24,533 bases of DNA from RGIG2206 sp045577615. GTDB lineage: Bacteria; Bacillota; Clostridia; Oscillospirales; Acutalibacteraceae. Each line of letters starts with the position of its first letter. Within the stretch, counting starts at the first letter, position 1. Shown here piece by piece: positions 14,898-21,685 of this stretch. The stretch covers positions 1 through 24,533 of the forward strand of contig JAZNIT010000049.1 in assembly GCA_045577615.1 (NCBI GenBank). Reading direction: 5' to 3'. The notes below the pieces were generated by a model. The model ran no database searches. It was not told where the DNA came from and worked only from the letters and a program-made list of their open reading frames with translations. A program made the position numbers and the translations under genes.

Positions 14898-15818
14898 ATG
14901 TCTTTTTTACATTTTCTCGAAGGCTTACGCACACCTTTTTTTGACACCCTTTTCGGATATATAACCATGCTTGGTGAAGAAACCTTTTTCATCGTTGCAG
15001 GTATGGTCTTTTTCTGGTGTATCAACAAGCGGTGGGGCTATTATCTGCTCACAGTTGGTTTAACAGGCACCGTGCTCAATCAGTTTTTAAAGCTCATATT
15101 CCGCATACCCCGTCCTTGGGTCAGGGACCCAAGCCTTACCATCGTCAACGGCTCAACCGAAGCAGCCACGGGCTACTCCTTCCCAAGCGGTCACACCCAA
15201 GCCGCTGTTGGCGTATACGGCGGTATCGCCCGCTGGAGCAAAAATATATGGGTGCGTGTGAGCAGCATTGTCATTTGCATTCTTGTAGGCTTTTCTCGAA
15301 TGTATCTCGGTGTCCACACTCCTGCCGATGTAGCAATATCTACACTGCTTGCGGTTGTGCTTGTATTTTTGTTTTACCCCGTTGTTGCACAGGCAGCCCA
15401 TAACCCCAAGGGAATGAGAATATTGCTTGCCGCAATGACCGCCTTTTCAATTATATATCTTGTTTTTGTAAACATTTACAAATTCCCTGCCGATACCGAT
15501 GCCGAAAATCTTGCTCACGGCATCAAAACCTCTTACACAATGCTTGGCTGTATTTTAGGTCTGTGGCTTTCCTTTGAAATGGATGAACGCTTTATTCATT
15601 TCGAAACCAAAAGCGTGTGGTGGGTTCATCTTATCAAACTGACGATCGGCTTTGGCCTTGTAATGGCCATCAAATCAGGATTAAAGCAACCCCTTTATGC
15701 AATATTGGGCGAGGGATATTTTGCCGACGGCCTGCGCTATTTTCTTATGACCGCATTTGCAGGCTGTGTGTGGCCCATAACCTTTAAGTATTTCAACAAA
15801 CTGTCAAAGAGGGATTAA
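14898..15818 (+). CDS. PAP2-family membrane phosphatase
   Basis: 306 aa integral membrane protein of the phosphatidic acid phosphatase type 2 / undecaprenyl-diphosphatase superfamily. All three catalytic motifs are present: K65-x6-R72-P73 (KLIFRIPRP), P96-S97-G98-H99 (PSGHTQAA), and S133-R134-x5-H140-x3-D144 (SRMYLGVHTPAD). Hydrophobic segments near 28-41, 46-64, 100-112, 122-140, 145-165 and several after 190 suggest six or more membrane helices, with the active site facing outside as in relatives. The C-terminal third (about 190-306) is longer than in BcrC/PgpB-type enzymes. The substrate, whether lipid phosphate or isoprenoid diphosphate, cannot be told. AAGGAGGG precedes the ATG; the gene is divergent from the his operon. 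Confidence 0.92.
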   Translation: MSFLHFLEGLRTPFFDTLFGYITMLGEETFFIVAGMVFFWCINKRWGYYLLTVGLTGTVLNQFLKLIFRIPRPWVRDPSLTIVNGSTEAATGYSFPSGHTQAAVGVYGGIARWSKNIWVRVSSIVICILVGFSRMYLGVHTPADVAISTLLAVVLVFLFYPVVAQAAHNPKGMRILLAAMTAFSIIYLVFVNIYKFPADTDAENLAHGIKTSYTMLGCILGLWLSFEMDERFIHFETKSVWWVHLIKLTIGFGLVMAIKSGLKQPLYAILGEGYFADGLRYFLMTAFAGCVWPITFKYFNKLSKRD

Positions 15819-15819
15819 A

Positions 15820-15976
15820 ATGAAAAAATGTAAATCCTATAAGATACTACCGCTTTGTTGATGAAAAGCCTGCTCTGAATCACGTTGATTCAAGCGGCTA
15901 CTGCGACGATATAACCGTGCTTAAGCAAGAGTTGATTGAAGACAACCTTTATACATTAGGAACAATAACCGTATAA
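15820..15976 (+). pseudogene. 51-codon small gene disrupted by a one-base frameshift in an A6 run
   Basis: An ATG at 15820, one base after the PAP2 stop and six bases after an AGAGGG ribosome binding site, opens a frame that stops after 13 codons. Removing one A from the run 15823-15828 joins it to an open frame that continues to a TAA at 15974-15976. That would encode 51 residues beginning MKNVNPIRYYRFVDEKPALN and ending LYTLGTITV. The codon use in the second frame looks coding, and a strong terminator follows at once. I do not recognise the protein. It could be a recent pseudogene, a slippage-controlled gene or a sequencing error in a homopolymer. Confidence 0.55.
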
Positions 15977-15977
15977 C

Positions 15978-16010
15978 AAAAAACAAGGCTTTTAGGGAGC
16001 CTTGTTTTTT
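15978..16010. terminator. bidirectional terminator between the PAP2 unit and the thioesterase
   Basis: A perfect 13-bp stem (AAAAAACAAGGCT / AGCCTTGTTTTTT) with a 7-nt loop serves both strands, with T-tracts on each side. It starts two bases after the small frameshifted frame and contains the last codons and the stop of the convergent thioesterase gene. Confidence 0.93.
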
Positions 16011-16720
16011 ATATCTATTCTGCATAAGAACATTGTGTCGCCGTTGGCATTCAAGCCCTTGGCAAGCACAGCATCATCCTCGCGCTTGTAATATAGCTTA
16101 ACCGCCTCGCCTTGCTGAATTTCCTTGTGATAGTCAATCTGAAATTCATTAATATCAGCTTCACCCAAATCGACGCAATTCATAACATATATTGCATACT
16201 TGGTGTTGTTAACGTGGCCGTTGCAGTCTATATCACTGTAGGTGGGAATAACGGTGCCTGCCTCAACTCCGCCCTCAAAGTCGTGAAGTCTGGGCAACCT
16301 GCCCTCATAGTTTTTATCGGTCAGAAACTCTATTTCTTCGGGATACACACACTTGGCCGATACCAGCCTGCGAGCCACACAGTCAACTGCCGCCCATTCA
16401 GACGAGCCTTTTATAAGAGTGTCGCCCATTTCATCCGAAACAAAGTATTCGCGCTGAAATATAACTCGATTAGGCTCCAAGGGCCAGGTCGAAACCTGCA
16501 CGTGTGAGTTTCTCTGCGGCTCCTTAACAATGGTAAAGCGTACCCTTGTCACCATCCAAAGCAGATTTTTTTCAAGCATTTGAGCAAAGCTGCAGCCCAA
16601 ATGTGAAGCGTGACAACCTGCAACCTCCTGAAAAAGGTCAAGCACAGCGGCAGGGTGTATCTTGTTGTTCATATCAAAATCAGACGTGCGTAAATAATAA
16701 TTAAGGTCAAGCTTGTTCAT
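15992..16720 (-). CDS. acyl-ACP thioesterase
   Basis: 242 aa double hot-dog protein of the acyl-ACP thioesterase family (FatA/FatB relatives, PF01643), which releases fatty acids from acyl carrier protein in the cytoplasm. The first hot-dog covers about 1-125, with the HPAAVLDLFQEVAG helix at 22-35. The second carries the catalytic SDIDCNGHVNNTKY segment, where Asp165, Asn167 and His169 match the plant FatB catalytic residues. The ATG has an AAGGAGT ribosome binding site and its own promoter. The final codons and the TAA lie within the bidirectional terminator. Chain-length preference cannot be read. Its neighbours give no hint of a pathway. Confidence 0.9.
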   Translation of the reverse strand: MNKLDLNYYLRTSDFDMNNKIHPAAVLDLFQEVAGCHASHLGCSFAQMLEKNLLWMVTRVRFTIVKEPQRNSHVQVSTWPLEPNRVIFQREYFVSDEMGDTLIKGSSEWAAVDCVARRLVSAKCVYPEEIEFLTDKNYEGRLPRLHDFEGGVEAGTVIPTYSDIDCNGHVNNTKYAIYVMNCVDLGEADINEFQIDYHKEIQQGEAVKLYYKREDDAVLAKGLNANGDTMFLCRIDIKNKAP

Positions 16721-16746
16721 ACAAAATACTCCTTAAAAGATACCAT

Positions 16747-16775
16747 ATTATAACACAACACCCCGCAAAACACAA
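16747..16775 (-). promoter_or_regulatory. promoter of the acyl-ACP thioesterase gene
   Basis: On the minus strand TTGTGT (16775-16770) and TATAAT (16752-16747) are 17 bases apart, just downstream of the uxuB terminator. Confidence 0.7.
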
Positions 16776-16776
16776 G

Positions 16777-16805
16777 AAAAACCCTTCCTCACCGAGGAAG
16801 GGTTT
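16777..16805 (-). terminator. intrinsic terminator of the uxaC-uxuA-uxuB operon
   Basis: A perfect 12-bp stem AAACCCTTCCTC / GAGGAAGGGTTT with a 3-nt loop, followed on the minus strand by TTTTTC. It begins ten bases after the uxuB stop. Confidence 0.92.
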
Positions 16806-16814
16806 AAACTTTGA

Positions 16815-17666
16815 TTAAACGCCCGAGTAGGCAGAGAAGCCGCCGTCAACAGGAAGAACAACGCCGGTGATGAAGCCTGCAGCCTTTTCATTTGCCAAAA
16901 AGAGCAAGCCACCCTCAAGCTCTTCGGTCTGACCGAAGCGACCCATAGGAGTTGCGGCAAGAATCTTGCAGGTGCGAGCGGTGGGAGTGCCGTCGTCATT
17001 CCAAAGCAGCTTTGCATTCTGCTTGGTTGAGAAAAATCCGGGAGCGATAGCATTAACTCTGATACCAACCCTTGAGAAGTGAACGGCAAGCCATTGAGTA
17101 AAGTTAGAGATGGCGGCCTTTGCACCCGAATAAGCAGGGATTTTGGTAAGGGGAGTGAATGCGTTCATAGATGAAATGTTGATAATGCTGCAGCCCTCGC
17201 GACCAACCATCTGAGCGGCAAAAGCCTGAGTGGGGATAAGGGTGCCAAGGAAGTTGAGGTTAAACACAAAACCAACGCCGTCAGCGTCCAAATCAAAGAA
17301 GCTCTTGGTGTCGGCGTCAATATCGCCGATTTCAAAATATTCCTTGTCGGTGGTAGCGCGGGGATTATTGCCGCCTGCACCGTTTACGAGCAAATCGCAG
17401 GGACCAAAATCAGCCATTACCTTTTGAGCAACCTCAAGGCAAACAGCCTTGTCAAGAACGTTGCAGGCGTAAGCCTTGGCAACGCCGCCCTCGGCAACGA
17501 TTTCGTCGGCAAAGGCTTTGGCAGCCTCTTCGTTGAGGTCAAGCAAAGCAACCTTTGCGCCTGCACGGGCAAGCACCTTTGCAAAATAAGAGCAAAGCAC
17601 GCCGCCTGCACCGGTAACAACGGCAACCTTGCCGGTAAGATCGGTATTTAAGCAGTTGGTATTCAT
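16815..17666 (-). CDS. uxuB: D-mannonate oxidoreductase (fructuronate reductase), SDR family
   Basis: 283 aa from the ATG at 17666, which has AAAGGAG eight bases upstream. The frame extends 27 codons further but that part overlaps uxuA and lacks a start signal. It is a short-chain dehydrogenase: TGAGGVL (18-24) binds NAD(P), NGAGGN (95-100) and NISS (163-166) are as expected, and Tyr179 with Lys183 (YSGAK) are catalytic. The sequence matches the SDR-type mannonate oxidoreductases of Firmicutes (YjmF/UxuB) rather than the long-chain E. coli UxuB. It would reduce fructuronate to mannonate. It follows uxuA by 13 bases and is the last gene before the terminator. Substrate is inferred mainly from context. 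Confidence 0.88.
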   Translation of the reverse strand: MNTNCLNTDLTGKVAVVTGAGGVLCSYFAKVLARAGAKVALLDLNEEAAKAFADEIVAEGGVAKAYACNVLDKAVCLEVAQKVMADFGPCDLLVNGAGGNNPRATTDKEYFEIGDIDADTKSFFDLDADGVGFVFNLNFLGTLIPTQAFAAQMVGREGCSIINISSMNAFTPLTKIPAYSGAKAAISNFTQWLAVHFSRVGIRVNAIAPGFFSTKQNAKLLWNDDGTPTARTCKILAATPMGRFGQTEELEGGLLFLANEKAAGFITGVVLPVDGGFSAYSGV

Positions 17667-17679
17667 AATAATTACTCCT

Positions 17680-18732
17680 TTATCTGTTAGCCTTTTCGCA
17701 AGCCTCAAACAGGCCGTTGATGTAGGTAGCGCCAAGTGCGCGGTCAAACAAGCCGTAGCCGGGCTTGCCTGTTTCGCCCCAAATCATTCTGCCGTGGTCG
17801 GGACGAACATAGCCGTCAAATCCGTTGTCAACCAAAGCCTTAACGATATCGTAAATGTCAAGAGAGCCGCAGTCAGAAAGGTGGGCACGTTCCTCAAAAG
17901 AGCCGTCCTCCATAATCTTAACGTTGCGAATGTGCATAAATGCAATTCTGTCCATAGCGGCATACTTTTTAACCATAGCCACAACGTCATTGCTTGCGGC
18001 ACAGCCAAGACTGCCGGTGCAAAGGCAAAGGCTGTTTGCAGGACTGTCATAAAGCTTTAAGAAGCGGTCAAGATTAGCCTCACAGGTAATGATTCTGGGC
18101 AGGTTGAAGATGGGGTAGGGCGGATCGTCGGGATGGATAGCCATTCTCACGCCGCATTCCTCTGCAACGGGAATAACCTTCTTAAGAAAACGCTCAAGGT
18201 TGGCCCAAAGACCGTTCTCACCCAACTCGCCGTAAGCGGTGATAAGCTCACGCACCTCGTCCTGGGTATAGCTTGAATCCCAACCGGGCAGATGGATGTC
18301 ATCCTTAAGGGGGTCAAGGCCTCTCATCTGATCCCAATACATAACAAGGCTGGTAGAACCGTCGGCAGCCTTTTTGTCAAGCTGAGTTCTTGTCCAGTCG
18401 AAAACGGGCATAAAGTTGTAGGTAACGCACTTAACGCCATACTCGGCACAGCGACGGATGTTTTCGCAGTAGGTTTCAAGCAACTGCTCAACGTTGCCTC
18501 TGCCAAGCTTGATGTTTTCGTGCACGGGGATAGACTCAACAACGTCAAAAACAAGGTTGTGGCTGTCGCATTGCTCCTTCATTTTAGCAAGGCTTTCGCG
18601 AGGCCATACCTCACCGGGCTTAACATCATAAACTGCCGATACGATAGAGCGCATATTGGGTATCTGAGAGATGTACTCTAACGAAATGGGGTCACTCTCA
18701 CCGTACCAACGAAAAGACATTTTCATACTCAT
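17680..18732 (-). CDS. uxuA: mannonate dehydratase
   Basis: 350 aa TIM-barrel metal enzyme dehydrating D-mannonate to 2-keto-3-deoxygluconate. The family signature IHPDDPPYPIFNLPRI spans 199-214 with His200 as a metal ligand. Other likely ligands or catalytic residues are Cys237 (CLCTGSLG), His267 (MHIRN), and Asp312-His313 (RPDHGRM). The N-terminus MSMKMSFRWYG is typical. A GGAGG ribosome binding site lies seven bases before the ATG, and the ATG overlaps the uxaC stop by four bases (ATGA). Confidence 0.96.
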   Translation of the reverse strand: MSMKMSFRWYGESDPISLEYISQIPNMRSIVSAVYDVKPGEVWPRESLAKMKEQCDSHNLVFDVVESIPVHENIKLGRGNVEQLLETYCENIRRCAEYGVKCVTYNFMPVFDWTRTQLDKKAADGSTSLVMYWDQMRGLDPLKDDIHLPGWDSSYTQDEVRELITAYGELGENGLWANLERFLKKVIPVAEECGVRMAIHPDDPPYPIFNLPRIITCEANLDRFLKLYDSPANSLCLCTGSLGCAASNDVVAMVKKYAAMDRIAFMHIRNVKIMEDGSFEERAHLSDCGSLDIYDIVKALVDNGFDGYVRPDHGRMIWGETGKPGYGLFDRALGATYINGLFEACEKANR

Positions 18733-20141
18733 TGCTTTTCCTCCAAGCCAAAATATTTAACTGCATTATGGCAACAAATTCCTTCAATAATTTCCTTAAG
18801 CTGAGCCATATCGCAAGGATATTCGCCACCCTCAACCCATTCACCCACAAGCTGGCAAAGAATGCGGCGAAAATACTCGTGACGGGTGTAACTCAAAAAG
18901 CTGCGTGAGTCGGTCAGCATACCCACGAAGTTGCCGAGTATGCTAAGACTTGCAAGGCTCTTCAGTTGGTCGCGCATACCCTGCAGGGTATCGTTGAACC
19001 ACCAGGCGCTACCGTGCTGAATTTTGCCCTGCACTCCTGCACCCTGGAACGAACCGATAAGGGTGTCGATAAATGCGTTGTCACTGCCGTCAAGGCTGTA
19101 AATGATGGTGCGGGGCAGAGCATCGGCCTTGTAAAGGGCATCCATAACCTTGGCAAGCTTTGCCGAATCGTTGTTGGGGCCTATGCAGTCAAAACCGCAG
19201 TCGGGGCCAAGCTTGCTGAATATGGCAGAGTTGGGATTGCGCATACAATTATAGTGCAACTGCATAACCCAACCTAAGCGGTTGTATTCTGCGGCACAGA
19301 AAAGAAGCAGGTGGGTTTTAAGCTTTTCTGCATCATCTGCCGAAACAGCCTTGCCCTTAAGACCGGCCTTAAGGATTTTATCCACCTCTTTGGTGTCGGC
19401 CTCGGCATAAACCATACGGTCAAGACCGTGGTCGCTGGCGCGGCAGCCCTTTTCGTTAAAAAACTCAATGCGGCTCTTAAGCGCGGCCTTCAAAGTCTTG
19501 ATGTCGTCAATTTTAATTTGAGCAACCTGTGACAGGGTGTCGATGTATTCTCTCCAACCTGCTTTGTCAATGTTAAGTGCCTTGTCAGGTCTGAAAGAGG
19601 GAGCAACGGTAGCCTTAAGCTTGCCTTCCTCTTTAATAAGAGTGTGCCATTCAAGGCTGTCGATGGGGTCGTCGGTAGTGCCGATAAAGGCAACGTTGCT
19701 TTTTTCAATAAGTCCACGCACCGACATGTCGGGCTGAGCCAGCTTCTCACAAGTGAGCTGCCAAACCTCTTCGGCGGTGTCACCGTTAAGGGTGCCCTCA
19801 TAGCCAAAATAACGCTGCAATTCAAGATGGCACCAATGATACATGGGGTTGCCGATTGCACGGGGCAGAGCCTCTGCGAACTTCTGGAACTTTTCACGGT
19901 CTGTAGCATTGCCGGTGATGTATTTTTCATCCACACCGTTTGAGCGCATAAGACGCCACTTGTAATGGTCGCCCTTAAGCCAGGCCTGAGTGATGTTTTC
20001 AAAGCGCAGGTCCTCATAAATTTCCTTGGGACTGACGTGGCAGTGATAGTCAACTATAGGCATTTTCTCAGCAAACTCTGCAAAAAGAGAGCGAGCGGTG
20101 TCGGTAGTAAGCAAAAAATCCTTGTCCATAAACGGTTTCAT
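18729..20141 (-). CDS. uxaC: glucuronate isomerase
   Basis: 470 aa from the ATG at 20141. A TTG at 20159 lies in the GGAGG ribosome binding site of that ATG, so the longer form is rejected. UxaC, an amidohydrolase-fold enzyme, isomerises glucuronate to fructuronate (and galacturonate to tagaturonate). The N-terminal KMPIVDYHCHVSPKEI carries the His33-x-His35 metal motif. GTTDDPIDSLEWH, ADHGLDRM and the C-terminal LTDSRSFLSYTRHEYFRR segment are family signatures. Only the glucuronate branch (uxuA, uxuB) follows it, so glucuronate is the likely physiological substrate. Confidence 0.96.
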   Translation of the reverse strand: MKPFMDKDFLLTTDTARSLFAEFAEKMPIVDYHCHVSPKEIYEDLRFENITQAWLKGDHYKWRLMRSNGVDEKYITGNATDREKFQKFAEALPRAIGNPMYHWCHLELQRYFGYEGTLNGDTAEEVWQLTCEKLAQPDMSVRGLIEKSNVAFIGTTDDPIDSLEWHTLIKEEGKLKATVAPSFRPDKALNIDKAGWREYIDTLSQVAQIKIDDIKTLKAALKSRIEFFNEKGCRASDHGLDRMVYAEADTKEVDKILKAGLKGKAVSADDAEKLKTHLLLFCAAEYNRLGWVMQLHYNCMRNPNSAIFSKLGPDCGFDCIGPNNDSAKLAKVMDALYKADALPRTIIYSLDGSDNAFIDTLIGSFQGAGVQGKIQHGSAWWFNDTLQGMRDQLKSLASLSILGNFVGMLTDSRSFLSYTRHEYFRRILCQLVGEWVEGGEYPCDMAQLKEIIEGICCHNAVKYFGLEEKQ

Positions 20142-20180
20142 AATACTTTGCGCCTCCAAAGCGTATAAGGTTACTCTACA

Positions 20181-20209
20181 ATTTTACCATTTGTTTTATG
20201 CAATGAAAA
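20181..20209 (-). promoter_or_regulatory. candidate promoter of uxaC-uxuA-uxuB
   Basis: On the minus strand TTTTCA (20209-20204) and TAAAAT (20186-20181) are 17 bases apart. The -35 is weak and is covered by a palindrome, suggesting regulated initiation. Confidence 0.5.
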
Positions 20210-20214
20210 TTGCA
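20199..20214. promoter_or_regulatory. inverted repeat TGCAAT-GAAA-ATTGCA over the uxaC -35, candidate operator
   Basis: Six-base arms are perfectly symmetric with a 4-base centre. If the flanking T4/A4 is included the symmetry extends to 10 of 11 positions. It is centred on the -35 hexamer of uxaC and lies 20 bases after the araC-type gene. Too AT-rich to be a convincing terminator. Confidence 0.45.
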
Positions 20215-20233
20215 AAAAATGTTGAATTTATTG

Positions 20234-21457
20234 TTAATGTTGCTTTGTGTGCGCCTCTTGTCGGTATTCCTTTGGAGTTTTGCCCACGTACTTTTTAAAC
20301 ACCTTTGAGAAGTAGTGCACGTCAAGAAATCCGCAGTGTTGTGCCACCGTCTGAACCTGAAGGGTGGTTTCACCCAAAAGCTGCACGGCATACTGCATTC
20401 TTTTCTGATTTACAAAATCGGTGACCGTCTGTCCGGTTTCTTTTTTAAATATTGCCGACAGATAGCCTGAGCTGATGCCCTGCATATCGGCAAGACGGCA
20501 AAGGCTCAAATCGGCGGTAAGGTCGGCGCAGATAGTGGTGACTGCCTTTTGAACGGGTGCCGAAAATTGCTTGATAGAGTGCTTTTTAACCAATCGGCAA
20601 TAGGCATTAAACATATCCTTCATAAGGTGAGGAATCTCGCTCACCGAAGGGGTAGATTCAATCTTGCGTGCAAATGAGGATGAGGTGCTGTCAAGGTGTA
20701 TGGGGTGCACGCCTCCTCTTTCAGCCGCCTTTCTTAAAAGGGTGTTGCATATAATACTGTAGTTTTTAAGGTTACGCAGGTTGTCGGAAATTCGTTGGTC
20801 AAAATGCAACTCGCCAAAATTTGAAAAGAGTATTTCAGCCTTGTGAATTTGGCCGTGAGTAACGGCATCCATTAACTGATTTTCAAAGGCATAGCGAGCC
20901 TCCATAACCTTTATATCAAGGCCCTGCTCAATGTATCCAACGTCCTTTTGAGCAATCGATACAAAATCTCCGTCGGTATCCGACTGGTCGCAAAAGCTGT
21001 AGTTGTCCTTGCCCCACATACACTCGGCAAGGGTGTCGATAAGAATAAGCATCTGATTGTTTTCGGGCATATTGCTGATGTTTAGATAATAAAGCTTCAG
21101 TTGATTGATGGCAATGGTAGAGAGATTATGCTTTTCGCCCAACTCAAGCAGAAACTGATGGGTGATTTCGGTGTGCAATACGGGACCTGCAACAAAAACC
21201 ATATCAGGCTTAATTTCGGGTAGTACAAAATAAATGTATTTGCAGTAAAAGGCATCGGTGTACACGTATATAACGTTGTGCTTAGCATCCCTAAAAAGCG
21301 ATTCAAGAGAATGAGACTCCTCTTCCTTGTACAAAACCCGTCTTAATCCCATATCTACACCCTCGTCCAAATTGACGTTGGGGTCGACGATATAAGAGTT
21401 AACGTTCATTTTGCTCAGCGCGTTCCGCAAAAAATTAAGTTGTGCTTCGTAATTCAT
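20234..21457 (-). CDS. AraC-family transcriptional regulator
   Basis: 407 aa. The C-terminal about 100 residues are an AraC/XylS double helix-turn-helix: LSLCRLADMQGISSGYLSAIFKKETGQT is the first unit, and the second ends with VAQHCGFLDVHYFSKVFKKYVGKTPKEYR, the family signature. The N-terminal about 300 residues are not a cupin I recognise. They carry a segment with repeated YxY and hydrophobic residues (for example YIYFVLPEIKPDMVFVAGPVL), which may be an effector-binding region. No membrane helix is evident. It lies between the hexuronate operon and the divergent symporter gene and probably controls one or both. A GGGAGAAT ribosome binding site precedes the ATG. Confidence 0.92.
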   Translation of the reverse strand: MNYEAQLNFLRNALSKMNVNSYIVDPNVNLDEGVDMGLRRVLYKEEESHSLESLFRDAKHNVIYVYTDAFYCKYIYFVLPEIKPDMVFVAGPVLHTEITHQFLLELGEKHNLSTIAINQLKLYYLNISNMPENNQMLILIDTLAECMWGKDNYSFCDQSDTDGDFVSIAQKDVGYIEQGLDIKVMEARYAFENQLMDAVTHGQIHKAEILFSNFGELHFDQRISDNLRNLKNYSIICNTLLRKAAERGGVHPIHLDSTSSSFARKIESTPSVSEIPHLMKDMFNAYCRLVKKHSIKQFSAPVQKAVTTICADLTADLSLCRLADMQGISSGYLSAIFKKETGQTVTDFVNQKRMQYAVQLLGETTLQVQTVAQHCGFLDVHYFSKVFKKYVGKTPKEYRQEAHTKQH

Positions 21458-21523
21458 ACTAATTCTCCCAAATCAACAATTATTTTGGTAAAATGCAACA
21501 AAATACAACCTATTGTTTGTAGT

Positions 21524-21552
21524 ATTATAACAGTTATATAAAAAATAATCAA
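21524..21552 (-). promoter_or_regulatory. promoter of the AraC-family regulator gene
   Basis: On the minus strand TTGATT (21552-21547) and TATAAT (21529-21524) are 17 bases apart, giving a leader of about 60 nt. Confidence 0.8.
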
Positions 21553-21569
21553 CCACTCTATAACGAATT

Positions 21570-21599
21570 ACATTAAAATAATACAAAAACACATTAAAA
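21570..21599. promoter_or_regulatory. direct repeat ACATTAAAA with 21-bp period, candidate AraC-type binding site
   Basis: Exact 9-bp copies at 21570-21578 and 21591-21599 are two helical turns apart and in the same orientation, the arrangement AraC-family dimers commonly bind. The inner copy ends six bases before the expected -35 position of the symporter promoter, whose -35 is poor. This suggests activation, by inference. Confidence 0.5.
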
Positions 21600-21628
21600 A
21601 TTTACTAACTCTTTTTGCGGCTTTTGAC

Positions 21629-21634
21629 TATAAT
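21629..21634 (+). promoter_or_regulatory. -10 box of the symporter promoter (no good -35)
   Basis: TATAAT at 21629-21634 is perfect, but 17 bases upstream the -35 position reads TAACTC. A promoter like this usually needs an activator. The leader would be about 45 nt. Confidence 0.6.
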
Positions 21635-21685
21635 TAAAACATACTCAGGGCAAAAAGGATTTTTTATAAGAGAGGACTGCTTTCG

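Noticed and set aside
16815..17747. 27-residue N-terminal extension of the SDR gene
   Set aside because: The extension overlaps uxuA, has no start signal and matches no SDR N-terminus; the ATG at 17666 has AAAGGAG at the right distance.
19490..20053. 187-codon minus-strand frame within uxaC
   Set aside because: Out-of-frame reading of the real uxaC gene, which is intact with all family motifs.
20199..20219. Hairpin after the AraC-family gene as a terminator
   Set aside because: The stem is short and AT-rich with no proper T-tract on the minus strand; its position over the uxaC -35 fits an operator better.
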